From Sphingomonadales bacterium (GTDB taxonomy: Bacteria; Pseudomonadota; Alphaproteobacteria; Sphingomonadales; Sphingomonadaceae): a stretch of DNA of 64,000 bases. A model generated the notes under the pieces. That model saw only the letters and a list, made by a program, of their open reading frames with translations, had not been told where the DNA came from and searched no databases. The DNA lies in contig JAFKLT010000033.1 in assembly GCA_017309275.1 (NCBI GenBank), positions 48,325-112,324 on the forward strand. The letters run 5' to 3'. This document shows positions 1 to 8,039 of the stretch, piece by piece. Position 1 is the first letter of the stretch. Every line of letters begins with the position of its first letter. Both the position numbers and the translations under genes were made by a program.

Positions 1-15
1 TGCCCAAAACGGAAA

Positions 16-44
16 TGGCCCGCCCGAGGGGATGGGGCGGGCCA
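16..44 (-). terminator. Hairpin terminator after the DUF2171 gene
   Basis: A perfect 10-bp inverted repeat (TGGCCCGCCC at 16-25 and its complement at 35-44) is followed, on the minus strand, by a T-rich stretch (TTTCCGTTTT). It lies about 50 bp past the stop of the minus-strand gene ending at 97, so an intrinsic terminator for that gene is likely. Confidence 0.6.
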
Positions 45-96
45 GTTTCAGTGCCGGGGCGCCGGATCGCGCCGTCGGCCATCTGATTGTCCGGGG

Positions 97-336
97 TTAT
101 TCGGCTTCTTCGAACAGGTCGACCGCGTTCGCGGCGTTCGCCGACAGGCGTACCGTGTCGCCTTCGACCGCGGCGACCAGGCCGGCGGGAAGAAAATGAT
201 GCTTGCCATCGCCGCTGTCGGCTTTGGTCAGCTTGATCCGTTCGCCGTCAAGATGATCGACGGTGCCGATATGGACGCCGTCGGCGCCGATGACATTCAT
301 ATGTTCCTTGATCGCGCTATGGTCATGCTCGGCCAT
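97..336 (-). CDS. DUF2171 family protein
   Basis: This 79-residue protein reads like the DUF2171 family, small PRC-barrel-like proteins common in sphingomonads. The diagnostic run is an N-terminal helix (AIKEHMNVIGADG) followed by HIGTVDHLDGERIKLT and a GKHHFLP segment. The molecular role of the family is not known. I chose the ATG at 336 because an AGGAG-type ribosome site lies just upstream (341-347); the open frame extends to 639, but the extension is arginine-rich, low-complexity and overlaps the opposite-strand gene. It is a single-gene unit with its own hairpin terminator. Confidence 0.85.
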   Translation of the reverse strand: MAEHDHSAIKEHMNVIGADGVHIGTVDHLDGERIKLTKADSGDGKHHFLPAGLVAAVEGDTVRLSANAANAVDLFEEAE

Positions 337-476
337 GATGGTCTCCTTTTCGCTTCGAGGGATGGAAGCGACGGACATCATACGCGCCGCACCCGAGTCG
401 GCTCCACTACGTTCGACAAAATGCCCCAAAGCCGCGCCCGCTTCCCAAGCAGGCGGCCCGCCGCTAGCGTGACGGG

Positions 477-1139
477 ATGCGCACACTCCTCTCCCTCGCC
501 GCGCTCGCGCTTCTTGCCGCACCGCTTCCCGCGGCCGCCTGCTCGGTCGCGAGCGGATATCGCGTTCCCACCAATCTGGAACTGGTCCAGCGGGCCGACC
601 TGATCCTGCTCGCCGACGTCGTCGATGGCGCGAGCGCACCGGGCAGCGAGGAGGAGATGCAGATACGCATCCGCCCGATCGCCGCGCTGAAGGGCACGAT
701 CCCGACCGGCCCGATCACGCTTCCGGGGGCGATGCTCGACGGCGCTACCGAGCTCAGCAATCCCTACGACCTCGAACAGCCCCATCCGCAAAGCCTGGCG
801 GGTGCGTGCATCCGCTATGCCTTTCCGCACGGCTCGCGCGTCCTCTTCTTCCTGAAAGCCGACGGCGATGGCTGGGCTCCCAGCGCGCCGCCGTTCAGCC
901 GCTGGGCCGAAGATGCGCTCGGCGACGATGCGCCGTGGCTGCAGGCCGTCCGCTTCTATGCCGAGGTCGGCGCGCTTCCCGAAGGCGAGCGCAAGGCCGC
1001 GATGACGGCGCGCCGCGACGCACTGAAGGCGCAGGACAGCGATCCCGTCGCTCAGATCGTCGCCGCCGACATCGACCGCCAGCTCGCCGGTCCCAACAAG
1101 CCGCTGCGGAAAGAGCTGCCGCCGCCGCCTGCAAACTAG
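477..1139 (+). CDS. Secreted hypothetical protein
   Basis: A 220-residue protein with a clear Sec signal peptide (MRTLLSLAALALLAAPLPAAA, then Cys). The hydrophobic leader ends in A-A-A-C, so either signal peptidase I cleavage or lipidation is possible. The mature part is acidic, rich in Pro and Ala, and shows no motif I recognise. It contains a QRADLILLADVVDG segment and ends in a Pro-rich tail (ELPPPPAN). It is probably periplasmic or outer-membrane associated. It is transcribed away from the DUF2171 gene, sharing the 337-476 gap as a divergent promoter region. Function unknown. Confidence 0.7.
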   Translation: MRTLLSLAALALLAAPLPAAACSVASGYRVPTNLELVQRADLILLADVVDGASAPGSEEEMQIRIRPIAALKGTIPTGPITLPGAMLDGATELSNPYDLEQPHPQSLAGACIRYAFPHGSRVLFFLKADGDGWAPSAPPFSRWAEDALGDDAPWLQAVRFYAEVGALPEGERKAAMTARRDALKAQDSDPVAQIVAADIDRQLAGPNKPLRKELPPPPAN

Positions 1140-1235
1140 CGCCGCGCACGCCAGCCGCGATCGCAATTTTGACCGAAATCAAGGAACGGGCGGCAGAGTC
1201 GCGCGAAAGCGGGTCATCACGAAAGGAGACCCGCC

Positions 1236-1349
1236 ATAACCAATCATCTGACCCAGGCACCCGTCCTGATCTTCGCCTTCATGATGGCCAGCTTCATGCT
1301 CATCCTCGGCCCGATCGCGGTCGCCGACATATTGCGCAAGCCGCGATAA
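1236..1349 (+). CDS. 37-residue membrane peptide, probable ATA start
   Basis: An open frame from ATA at 1236 to TAA at 1347 encodes a peptide of 37 residues: a polar N-terminus (TNHLTQAP), one hydrophobic helix of about 22 residues (VLIFAFMMASFMLILGPIAV) and a basic tail ending LRKPR. An AGGAG ribosome site at 1224-1228 has ideal 7-base spacing to the ATA. The first in-frame ATG lies inside the helix and has no ribosome site. So either ATA is a true rare start codon, or this copy carries an ATG-to-ATA change. It is likely a single-pass inner-membrane microprotein with a positive-inside C-terminus. Function unknown. Confidence 0.55.
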   Translation: MTNHLTQAPVLIFAFMMASFMLILGPIAVADILRKPR

Positions 1350-1352
1350 GGA

Positions 1353-1664
1353 TCAGGGCGCGCCGCGCGGCTCATCGTCGTCGATGCCGCCCGGCCCCAG
1401 CTCGCCATCCTCGTCATCGTCGCTGCGTTCGCCGCGATACGCGTCCATGTCGATCCGGCCCGACCGCTCCATCTGGCGCATATGGTCGACCAGATCCGGG
1501 GCATCGTCGCTCTCGTCGCGCGCCTTTGCCTTGCGGCTGTCGCCCAGCGGGCGCTCGCGGCGCGCGGCCTCGGCGACGGTCTGCGCCTGCGCCTCTTCGT
1601 CCTGCTGTTCGCGGTTAAGCGCCTCGGGCGCTTCGATTTCGGCTTTTCCGGGATTCTCGACCAT
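1353..1664 (-). CDS. Small acidic hypothetical protein
   Basis: 103 residues, highly charged and low in hydrophobics, so probably soluble and partly disordered. The C-terminus is very acidic (SDDDEDGELGPGGIDDD). There is a KAKARDESDDAPDLVDHMRQMERSGRIDMDAYRGE-type central region cut here to its main features: alternating acidic and basic clusters. An AGGAG site precedes the ATG at 1664. The gene converges on the 37-residue membrane peptide with only 3 bp between stops. No domain recognised; similar short orphan proteins are common in sphingomonads. Confidence 0.6.
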   Translation of the reverse strand: MVENPGKAEIEAPEALNREQQDEEAQAQTVAEAARRERPLGDSRKAKARDESDDAPDLVDHMRQMERSGRIDMDAYRGERSDDDEDGELGPGGIDDDEPRGAP

Positions 1665-1717
1665 GATCGGCTCCTATTGCGGTAGCCGAAAAACGCACGA
1701 TACCGCGCCGCCGTTCC

Positions 1718-2404
1718 TCAGGCCGCGGCGGCGAGCACCTTCGCCTCGATCACCCGAATGAAAACGTCGGGATCCTGCGCGCCGGGGATCAGCATTCGCC
1801 CGCCCAGGATGAAGGCCGGAACGCCGGTCACATTCTGGTCGGCCCAATAGGCCTCCTCCACGCGAACCATCTCGCCATAATCGTCGCCCGACAGGATCGC
1901 GGCGGCGCGTACCGGGTCGAGCCCGACCGACGCCGCTACATCGGCAAGCACCTGATGGTCGCTGACATCGCGATTGTCGGTGAAGTGCGCGGTAAACAGC
2001 GCGACCTTCAGCGCCGTCTGCACGCCCGTCGCGCCCGCCTGCTCGGGGTCTTCCAGCGCGCCTGCCCAGGTCAGCAACCGGTGCGCGTCAAAGCTGTTCC
2101 GCATGCGAAAGTCCGGTCCGCGATTGAAGGCGAAACCCAGATCGGCCGCGACCCCCGCCATCTTGCCGCTGTTCGCGCGGCTCTGTTCGGCGCTGATCCC
2201 ATATTTGCGCATCACATGCTCGGCGGCATCCTCGCCGCCGGGCGGCATATCCGGATTGAGTTCGAAGGGATGCCACTGCACGCGAAAGGCCAGACGTCCC
2301 TCGAAATGCGCCATCACCTTCTGGAACTTCAGCCAGCCGATGATGCACCAGGGGCACATCACGTCGGAAACGATATCGACCGACAAGCGTGGCACGTCCG
2401 TCAC
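1718..2404 (-). CDS. FrnE-type DsbA family oxidoreductase
   Basis: 228 residues of the DsbA/2-hydroxychromene-2-carboxylate isomerase superfamily, FrnE branch. The N-terminal thioredoxin strand is followed by the redox motif CPWC (in SDVMCPWCIIGW). The helical insertion and the C-terminal cis-Pro loop (QNVTGVPAFILGGRMLIPGAQ) are intact. FrnE proteins act as cytoplasmic thiol oxidoreductases or isomerases linked to oxidative stress; no signal peptide is seen here. The start is GTG at 2404, with AGGAG seven bases upstream; the longer open frame to 2638 overlaps another small gene and lacks a ribosome site. The exact substrate cannot be told. Confidence 0.85.
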   Translation of the reverse strand: MTDVPRLSVDIVSDVMCPWCIIGWLKFQKVMAHFEGRLAFRVQWHPFELNPDMPPGGEDAAEHVMRKYGISAEQSRANSGKMAGVAADLGFAFNRGPDFRMRNSFDAHRLLTWAGALEDPEQAGATGVQTALKVALFTAHFTDNRDVSDHQVLADVAASVGLDPVRAAAILSGDDYGEMVRVEEAYWADQNVTGVPAFILGGRMLIPGAQDPDVFIRVIEAKVLAAAA

Positions 2405-2465
2405 GGCAACTCTCCTGCCGGCACGGCGATCGCCCTGCCCTTGAAATCCGTTCCTGACCGCCGCT

Positions 2466-2606
2466 TCACTCCGATGGTGTACGGCGATCCTTGCCCGAGC
2501 GGCGATCGCTCTGCCGTCTTTCCGGGCCGGTATAGTCGGGATCGTCGGCAACCCGCCGTTCCCCTGCGCGCCGGTCAGCCGGTCTGCGCGTCTTGTCATT
2601 CGCCAT
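2466..2606 (-). CDS. 46-residue Arg/Asp-rich small protein
   Basis: An ATG at 2606 with a strong purine-rich ribosome site (GGAGGGGGGAG) opens a 46-residue frame. The product is extremely charged, with repeated RR/DRR units (DRRAGERR, TGPERRQSDRRSGKDRR). The TGPERR-x-x-DRR pattern recurs in short proteins of many proteobacteria, which supports a real gene. It probably binds an acidic partner, but no function can be assigned. It lies 61 bp upstream of the FrnE-type gene in the same direction and may be co-transcribed with it. Confidence 0.6.
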   Translation of the reverse strand: MANDKTRRPADRRAGERRVADDPDYTGPERRQSDRRSGKDRRTPSE

Positions 2607-2730
2607 CTGCTCCCCCCTCCACCAAAAGGAAAACTCAAGCGACCCGCGGTCAGTTACTCACATTATTGTCAGAAAGACAAGCCGAGGCGGCTTTGCGGCG
2701 AGAGCGGACATGAACGGACGGCACGCCCCC

Positions 2731-3156
2731 TCAATGCACCGTGTCGATCGGCGCCTCGGCCTGCGCGGCGCCTTGCGGGCGCGACAACACCCACCAGCTT
2801 CCGGCCATCAGCGCGACCGACAGCGCCTCGATGATCATCGCCTGCACGATGCCCGGATTGACGATATCGCCCATCCCCACGCCGATCAGGCGGCCGATCA
2901 ACGCCGTGCCATATAGCGCCGCCGGCACCAGCAGTGCGCGCGTCCAGCCGGGCGCCAGCGCGCCGACCGCCGCGCCGCCGGCCGCGACCAGGAAAAAGGC
3001 CGACAGGTCGGCCCGCACCGTATTCGCCGCCGCGCCCTCGATCCCGATGCCGAAGGTGTCGACGAAGGTCGTCGGGTCCAGAATGCCCTGTATGCCGAGG
3101 ATGGTGAAAAAGACGGCCCACAGCAGGACCGCGCCGCGCAAAACCAGATTGACCAT
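2731..3156 (-). CDS. DUF4345-like membrane protein
   Basis: 141 residues with four predicted transmembrane helices (about 5-25, 46-68, 72-92 and 102-124). The layout and the NPGIVQAMIIEALSV helix resemble DUF4345-type small membrane proteins. The segment DPTTFVDTFGI between helices 1 and 2 and conserved small residues in helix 2 are typical of that family. No catalytic residues are seen. It is followed downstream by a gap and the small Arg/Asp-rich gene. Function unknown; family placement is moderate. Confidence 0.65.
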   Translation of the reverse strand: MVNLVLRGAVLLWAVFFTILGIQGILDPTTFVDTFGIGIEGAAANTVRADLSAFFLVAAGGAAVGALAPGWTRALLVPAALYGTALIGRLIGVGMGDIVNPGIVQAMIIEALSVALMAGSWWVLSRPQGAAQAEAPIDTVH

Positions 3157-3211
3157 ATGCCTTCTCCCCAGGTTGCAGCGGAGGCTGCTGCATCAAGGGA
3201 GAAAGTGCAAT

Positions 3212-4360
3212 CTATTCCGCAGGAAAAGTCTCTTCGATCCAGCCGCCGCCAAGCACGCGGCTCTCGTCGGCCGCGTCATAGAGGACCGCCGCCTGCCCCG
3301 GCGCGACGCCATATTCGGGCGCCGCGAACAGCAAGCGGTCGCCCGCGACATGCGCGGGCACCGGCCTGGCCATGCTGCGCACCTTCGCCAGCACCGACCG
3401 CCCTTCGACCGCACCCAGCCAGTTTGCTTCGCCCAGGCGCGCGCCGGAAACCGCCAGCGCGCGTCGGGGGCCGACGACGACCTGCTTCTTGTCGGCATCC
3501 AGGCGGACGACATACAAAGGCTCGGCCTGACCGCCGATCTCGATCCCGCGCCGCTGGCCGACCGTGTAGTGGATCAGCCCCTTGTGGTTGCCGAGGACGT
3601 CGCCGTCGACATGGACGATCTCGCCCTGATCGTCGGCCTCGGGGCGCAGCTTCCGGACCAGCGTGGCATAATCGCCGTCGGGAACGAAGCAGATGTCCTG
3701 GCTGTCGGGTTTCCCCGCGACGCCAAGCCCCAGGTCGCGCGCGATCTCGCGCACCACGCTCTTCTCAAGTCCGCCAAGCGGAAAGCGCAGAAAGTCGAGT
3801 TGCTCCTGCGTCGTCGCGAACAGGAAATAGCTCTGATCACGGGCCGGATCGACAGCGCGGTGAAGCTCGGCACCCGCAGGCCCCATCACGCGGCGAACAT
3901 AGTGGCCGGTCGCCAGGCAGTCGGCGCCCAAATCCTTCGCAAGCTGAAACAGATCGGTGAACTTCACCCCCATGTTGCACCGGACGCACGGGATCGGGGT
4001 TCGGCCCGCCAGATATTCGTCGGCGAACTGGTCGATCACCGTATCGCGAAAGCGGCTCTCATGATCATGGACATAATGCGCGAAGCCCAGCCGGTCGGCG
4101 ACCGCACGCGCATCGCGAATGTCCTGGCCCGCACAGCAGGCCCCGACGCGCTTTGCCTTCGCGCCATGATCATAGAGCTGAAGCGTCACGCCGATCACTT
4201 CGGCGCCCGACCGCGCCGCGAGCGCGGCGACCACGCTCGAGTCGACTCCGCCCGACATCGCGACGACGATTCGGCGGTCCTTCAGCGGCATCGGAAGCTG
4301 AAAGTCGACCTGCGCTGCGGTCGAAAAAGGGGAAATCGTCTCGATCATCGTCGCCGCCAT
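3212..4360 (-). CDS. mnmA: tRNA-specific 2-thiouridylase MnmA
   Basis: MnmA uses ATP and persulfide sulfur to thiolate U34 of Lys, Glu and Gln tRNAs. The 382-residue protein shows the PP-loop ATP site SGGVDSS (36-42), the first catalytic Cys in [12 protein letters not shown], the second in [11 protein letters not shown], and the GHY and QSYFL motifs of the family. The C-terminal beta-barrel ([13 protein letters not shown]) is complete. Length is normal. The first 24 residues are not part of the core, so an ATG closer to the PP-loop (MPLKDRR) is a possible alternative start. It is apparently a single-gene unit, divergent from the gene pair upstream of sciP. Confidence 0.95.
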   Translation of the reverse strand: MAATMIETISPFSTAAQVDFQLPMPLKDRRIVVAMSGGVDSSVVAALAARSGAEVIGVTLQLYDHGAKAKRVGACCAGQDIRDARAVADRLGFAHYVHDHESRFRDTVIDQFADEYLAGRTPIPCVRCNMGVKFTDLFQLAKDLGADCLATGHYVRRVMGPAGAELHRAVDPARDQSYFLFATTQEQLDFLRFPLGGLEKSVVREIARDLGLGVAGKPDSQDICFVPDGDYATLVRKLRPEADDQGEIVHVDGDVLGNHKGLIHYTVGQRRGIEIGGQAEPLYVVRLDADKKQVVVGPRRALAVSGARLGEANWLGAVEGRSVLAKVRSMARPVPAHVAGDRLLFAAPEYGVAPGQAAVLYDAADESRVLGGGWIEETFPAE

Positions 4361-4422
4361 CTAGGGATCGATACGCCAAAATGCCAGCTTTTCCGCGCGA
4401 AGCGTCAAGATATTGACGCCGG

Positions 4423-4437
4423 TTAAGCTTCGCTAAC
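4423..4437 (+). promoter_or_regulatory. Possible CtrA-like box upstream of the sciP unit
   Basis: TTAA followed by CTAAC after six bases resembles a degenerate CtrA box (consensus TTAA-N7-TTAA(C)). It lies about 56 bp upstream of the first gene in the unit containing the CtrA inhibitor gene sciP. Spacing and one half-site are imperfect, so this is a weak call. Confidence 0.3.
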
Positions 4438-4492
4438 AGGTACTGAAACGGGCATTTACGGGACCTTAGGCCCTGTCGGCTAGACCGGCAGC

Positions 4493-4876
4493 ATGAACGC
4501 CAACCCGTCAAATATTCCGCAGCTTCCCGGCGCGGCCAGCCTGTCGAGCCCCGGCTTCGATATATTGCTGGCGGTATCGGCTGCACGCCAGGCAGCGCTG
4601 CCGACGGTGCGGATGCTGAAGGCGCGGGCGACTCGCGAGGTTCATGCGACGCGCGTTAACGCGCTCAGCCATTTCCTTGCCGCTGCTCCCGCCGCGACGG
4701 AACAAACCGCCGTGCGGCCCGTTCGCTTCTTCGATCTGTCCGATGAAGCCCACGACCTGCCCGAAACTATGAATAGCCTGTTTACCAGAGGGTTTCAGTC
4801 GATGTTGAGTCCCTCCGATATAGACCCCTGGTTGTCGGTCAATCCGATCCCCCACGACGAAGACAATATGGAATGA
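4493..4876 (+). CDS. Hypothetical protein upstream of sciP
   Basis: 127 residues with no recognised domain. The N-terminal half is Ala/Leu-rich and helical (FDILLAVSAARQAALPTVRMLKARATREVHATRVNALSHFL, summarised: one long amphipathic helix), and the C-terminal half is acidic. No signal peptide or membrane helix. Its stop overlaps the sciP start (ATGA), so the two are translationally coupled and may act in the same process, but function is unknown. Confidence 0.6.
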   Translation: MNANPSNIPQLPGAASLSSPGFDILLAVSAARQAALPTVRMLKARATREVHATRVNALSHFLAAAPAATEQTAVRPVRFFDLSDEAHDLPETMNSLFTRGFQSMLSPSDIDPWLSVNPIPHDEDNME

Positions 4877-5178
4877 ACATGATCGAGAATCAGAAAATCC
4901 GGCCCGCTCAGGTCATCGGTCCGCTCGGTGAACCGCTGACGCTCGACTCGCTGCCGCCTGCGAACACCACGCGCTGGGTCGTTCGCCGCAAGGCAGAGGT
5001 CGTCGCCGCGGTCAACGGTGGTCTCCTGACCGTCGACGAGGTCTGCGAACGCTATGGCCTGACGCTCGAGGAGTTCGCCGGCTGGCAGCGATCGATCGAT
5101 CGCAGCGGAATGCCGGGGCTGCGCGTCACGCGCATCCAGCACTACCGCGACCTCTACGAGCGTCAGCAGCGCTTCTGA
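4873..5178 (+). CDS. sciP: SciP-type CtrA inhibitor (DUF1153)
   Basis: SciP in Caulobacter binds the response regulator CtrA and blocks activation of its target promoters. The 101-residue protein has the DUF1153 signature: VIGPLGEPLTLDSLPP, RWVVRRKAEVVAAV, then a helix-turn-helix (LTVDEVCERYGLTLEEFAGW) and the closing GLRVTRIQHYRD. Such proteins are nearly restricted to alphaproteobacteria, which supports the taxonomic call. The start at 4873 overlaps the upstream stop; a second ATG at 4879 is also possible. A strong intrinsic terminator follows at 5206-5234. Confidence 0.93.
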   Translation: MNMIENQKIRPAQVIGPLGEPLTLDSLPPANTTRWVVRRKAEVVAAVNGGLLTVDEVCERYGLTLEEFAGWQRSIDRSGMPGLRVTRIQHYRDLYERQQRF

Positions 5179-5205
5179 TCAAGAGGACGCACCTTAGGGT
5201 CATGA

Positions 5206-5234
5206 AGAGGGCGCCTGCGGGCGCCCTCTTTTTT
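5206..5234 (+). terminator. Intrinsic terminator after sciP
   Basis: A perfect 10-bp stem (AGAGGGCGCC/GGCGCCCTCT, loop TGCG) is followed by a run of T. It lies 28 bp after the sciP stop. Confidence 0.92.
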
Positions 5235-5355
5235 GCCTGAAAGCCGCCGATTCACGCCAAAAATCCTCTTTCGTTTCAGGATTTTGACAGAAGGCGTGCA
5301 ACCCTCGCGTTCATCCGGCGTTAAGTCCTGCAGTCAACTTTGGAGAAAATTCGAC

Positions 5356-5640
5356 ATGCGCAAGACGATCATTGCCCTCGCCGCCGTTTCTGCCCTCTCG
5401 CTCGGCGCCTGCCAGAGCAAGCAAGCTGACAAGGTCGAGGACCAGGCCGAAGCACAGGCCGATGCGATCGATGCCCAGGCCGACGCGATGCCTGAAGGCC
5501 CCGCGAAGGAAGCCACCGAAGCCAAGGCCGACGCAGTCGAAGCTGCCGGCGAGGAAAAGGCGAACGCGATCGACGACAAGGGCGAGATCGCTCCGTCGGA
5601 AGTCGGCAAGGCGCCTGCAACGGACCCCGCCAAGAAATAA
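5356..5640 (+). CDS. Small Ala/Asp/Glu-rich lipoprotein
   Basis: 94 residues with a lipoprotein signal (MRKTIIALAAVSALSLGAC; lipobox LGA-C at residue 19). The mature part is a repetitive helix rich in Ala, Glu, Asp and Lys (QAEAQADAIDAQADAMPEG-type units with a period near 7), likely a coiled coil on the periplasmic face of a membrane. GGAGAA lies just upstream of the ATG. It is flanked by strong terminators on both sides, so it is a monocistronic, probably well expressed gene. Function unknown. Confidence 0.8.
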   Translation: MRKTIIALAAVSALSLGACQSKQADKVEDQAEAQADAIDAQADAMPEGPAKEATEAKADAVEAAGEEKANAIDDKGEIAPSEVGKAPATDPAKK

Positions 5641-5658
5641 CCCATTCCCGGGTCGCGG

Positions 5659-5691
5659 AAAGGGCGCCGGAGCCAGTCTCCGGCGCCCTTT
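5659..5691 (+). terminator. Intrinsic terminator after the lipoprotein gene
   Basis: A perfect 14-bp stem (AAAGGGCGCCGGAG/CTCCGGCGCCCTTT) with a 5-base loop ends in TTTCT, directly after the lipoprotein stop. Confidence 0.88.
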
Positions 5692-5886
5692 CTCATGTCC
5701 TCCCGTTTCGCGACAACACGGCGCGCCACGGGAATTTTCCATTTTTGTGATCCATGTCACCGCGACGTCATGACGCCGCGTCTAGAGAGAGGTCGTGGGG
5801 AAGCGCTATTTCGCAGCCTTGCACTCTCCCGCCGCGGTTAGCGACCCGCCGCGGCGGGGGAGACCAGGTCAAGCGCCCGGGCGCCC

Positions 5887-6501
5887 CTACGCTCCCAATT
5901 GATCGAGCACATCCTGTACGCCGCGCGCGTCCTGATCGGCACGTAGCGCCGCGATCGCGGTCTCCACATCCAGGCAATATTCGGCGACCCCGGCGCTCTC
6001 GCTCTTCCACGTCCCGCCGAGCGCATGCACCAGCCCCACCGCGGCGCGATTCTCCGACAAGGTATGTACGTCCAGCCCGGTGACCCCTTCGGCGCGGCAA
6101 TCGACCAGCAATGCGGCGGTCATCATCCGCGCCAGCCCCTTTCCATGGAAGGCATCGAGGACCGCAACCGAATATTCGCCGACGCGGCCATCGTGGACGT
6201 GCCGAACCGCGTGCACTGCGCCGATCGCCGGCCAGCCGGGGCATTCGGTGCAAATCGCGCCCCACGCAATGTGATCATGTCCGTCGACGTCGGCCAGCCG
6301 GTGCACCACCGCGTCGGGAAGCGCGGGCGCGGGGGAAAAGAAGCGCAGATAGCGCGCCTCGGCCGATAGCTTTGCGATCCCCTCTCGAATCCGCTCTTCG
6401 TCGTCGGGCGTAATCGTGCGCAGGCACACGCGCGTGCCGTCGGCGAGCGCGCTATGTATGATGATGCCGTCGAGCGGCCTGGCGCAGGCGCTGACCATCA
6501 T
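5887..6501 (-). CDS. GNAT family N-acetyltransferase
   Basis: 204 residues with the GNAT fold: RLR-like motif near the start (VCLRTITPDDEERIREGI), a central GAVHAVRHV strand, the acetyl-CoA loop (AVLDAFHGKGLARMMTAAL, the Q/RxxGxG/A variant) and a C-terminal ENRAAVGLVHALGGTW segment typical of the family. The R-x-L-R-F-F-S element matches GNAT domains fused or related to Pat-type protein acetyltransferases, but this is the lone catalytic domain. Substrate unknown. I chose the ATG at 6501 because of an AGGGG site upstream; the open frame extends to 6615. Confidence 0.8.
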   Translation of the reverse strand: MMVSACARPLDGIIIHSALADGTRVCLRTITPDDEERIREGIAKLSAEARYLRFFSPAPALPDAVVHRLADVDGHDHIAWGAICTECPGWPAIGAVHAVRHVHDGRVGEYSVAVLDAFHGKGLARMMTAALLVDCRAEGVTGLDVHTLSENRAAVGLVHALGGTWKSESAGVAEYCLDVETAIAALRADQDARGVQDVLDQLGA

Positions 6502-6700
6502 TGCATCCCCTATCCGGCGGTCGTTCGCGAAGCTAACCTGCCGCCGTACGACTCGCAACCGTGCCGAAACCACCAGCGCAGCCCGCCACTCCACCACCAA
6601 TGCCGGGATCATCATCGCGATGCGGGTGAGGCATCTTGATACGCCGCATATTTTTTTCCGATGCGACGGATTAAAGGGAGGCTCAGCGCGTAAATATCAT

Positions 6701-7219
6701 ATGAGCGCGAATCCATCCCGCGTCGTCGACCTGCTGCCTGCGCTCACGCGCTACGCACGCCGGCTGACGCGCGATGATGACGAGGCCGCCGACCTGGTCC
6801 AGGAAGCGCTGGTATCGGCCTATGCCAACGCCAACCAGTATCAGCCGGGGCGCTCGCTTCGCATCTGGATTTTCGCGATCCTTCACAATGCCTTCGTCAG
6901 CCGCGTTCGACATGATGCGGTGCGCAAACGCTATGGAGCGGAGGCCGAAACACCCGTCGCGCTGCCGTCGCCGCAGGAACAATCGGTCCGGCTGCGCGAG
7001 GTTGCCGAAGCGCTCGACCTGTTGCCCCCGGATCAGCAACAGGTGCTCCACCTCGTCGCCGTGGAGGGGCTTTCCTATCAGGAGGCGGCCGACGCGATCG
7101 GCGTTCCCATCGGGACTTTGGTGTCGCGCCTGTCGCGTGCGCGGGCCCGTCTGCGCGCGATCGAGAGTGGCGACGCCGACGATCACGCACATTTGCCGCT
7201 TCGCATCGTGGAGAATTGA
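6701..7219 (+). CDS. ECF RNA polymerase sigma factor
   Basis: 172 residues with sigma region 2 (LTRYARRLTRDDDEAADLVQEALVSAY, with SLRIWIFAILHN) and region 4 (LDLLPPDQQQVLHLVAVEGLSYQEAADAIGVPIGTLVSRLSRAR). These are the core-binding, -10-binding and -35-binding parts of a group 4 sigma factor. The next gene, 3 bp downstream, is a membrane anti-sigma factor, the usual partner. The ribosome site is not optimal: AAGGGAGG lies 19 bases before the ATG, and no better in-frame start exists. The stress signal and regulon are not visible from sequence. Confidence 0.9.
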   Translation: MSANPSRVVDLLPALTRYARRLTRDDDEAADLVQEALVSAYANANQYQPGRSLRIWIFAILHNAFVSRVRHDAVRKRYGAEAETPVALPSPQEQSVRLREVAEALDLLPPDQQQVLHLVAVEGLSYQEAADAIGVPIGTLVSRLSRARARLRAIESGDADDHAHLPLRIVEN

Positions 7220-7222
7220 GCC

Positions 7223-7993
7223 ATGCAACAGGTCACGATCACCGAATGCGATCTTCAGGCCTATGTCGACGACCAGCTCGACCCCGCCGGGCGGCTGGAG
7301 GTTGCCGACTATCTGGTTCGTCATCCCGACGTCGCGGCGCGTGTGCTGGAGGATCTGGGCTTTCGCGACGCGATGCGCACGCTTGCGGGGGAGAGCGAAA
7401 CCGCGATCCCGACCGCCGCGATCGACCAGGCACGGCGGCTCGATGCCGTATTGGGACGCAAGCGCGCGATCGAGCGGCTGGGACGCGCAACACCGCTCGC
7501 CGCGGCGCTCGCCGTTATGAGCATCACCGCTGCGACCTGGCAGTTTGCCGACTTTTCCTCACGCGCGCGCGCTGCGGTTCCGGCGCTGGTCAAGGAAGCG
7601 CTGATGTCGCAAAAGACCGCGCAGATTCGCGCCCATATGGCGTCGCAGCCCGAAACGACCCATTTCGACGCCAGGGCGGTACGCACCGCGACGCACATCG
7701 ACATCCCCGACCTGCCCGCCGACTGGCGCATCCTCGACGCACAGCTCTTTCCCTCGGACTATGGGCCCAGTCTCCAGATGGTGATCGACACCGGCGGCGA
7801 CGAGCCGGTGTCGCTGTTCGCCGCGCGCACCACCGCCGATTTTCCCGAAGACCCGCAGACGAAGGTCATCGGCGGGCAAGCGGTCGGATATTGGTCGCAC
7901 GAAGGCAATGTCTATGCACTGACGGGCGACCAATCGGCGGACCGCATCGCCGAACATGCCGAAGATCTCGCGAATGGTCAGGACGGCAGCTAG
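7223..7993 (+). CDS. Membrane anti-sigma factor
   Basis: 256 residues. The cytoplasmic N-terminus (ITECDLQAYVDDQLDPAGRLEVADYL) is the typical anti-sigma helical domain that holds an ECF sigma factor. One transmembrane helix spans about 91-109 (PLAAALAVMSITAATW), and about 145 residues follow on the periplasmic side. The domain lacks the His-Cys3 zinc motif, so it is not a ZAS type. It starts 3 bp after the sigma factor stop and its pairing with it is therefore very likely. The periplasmic part (DLPADWRILDAQLFPSDYGPS) probably senses the signal. Confidence 0.85.
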   Translation: MQQVTITECDLQAYVDDQLDPAGRLEVADYLVRHPDVAARVLEDLGFRDAMRTLAGESETAIPTAAIDQARRLDAVLGRKRAIERLGRATPLAAALAVMSITAATWQFADFSSRARAAVPALVKEALMSQKTAQIRAHMASQPETTHFDARAVRTATHIDIPDLPADWRILDAQLFPSDYGPSLQMVIDTGGDEPVSLFAARTTADFPEDPQTKVIGGQAVGYWSHEGNVYALTGDQSADRIAEHAEDLANGQDGS

Positions 7994-8039
7994 ATGATCC
8001 GCGCCATTCGACAGTCCGCCACGCCATTCCGGGGAACCG

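Noticed and set aside
337-639. N-terminal extension of the DUF2171 frame
   Set aside because: Arg-rich, overlaps the opposite gene, and a good ribosome site supports the short start.
2741-4426. Plus-strand open frame of 561 codons across mnmA
   Set aside because: It is antisense to the clear mnmA gene, Arg/Ala/His-rich and without any domain; a GC-rich shadow frame.
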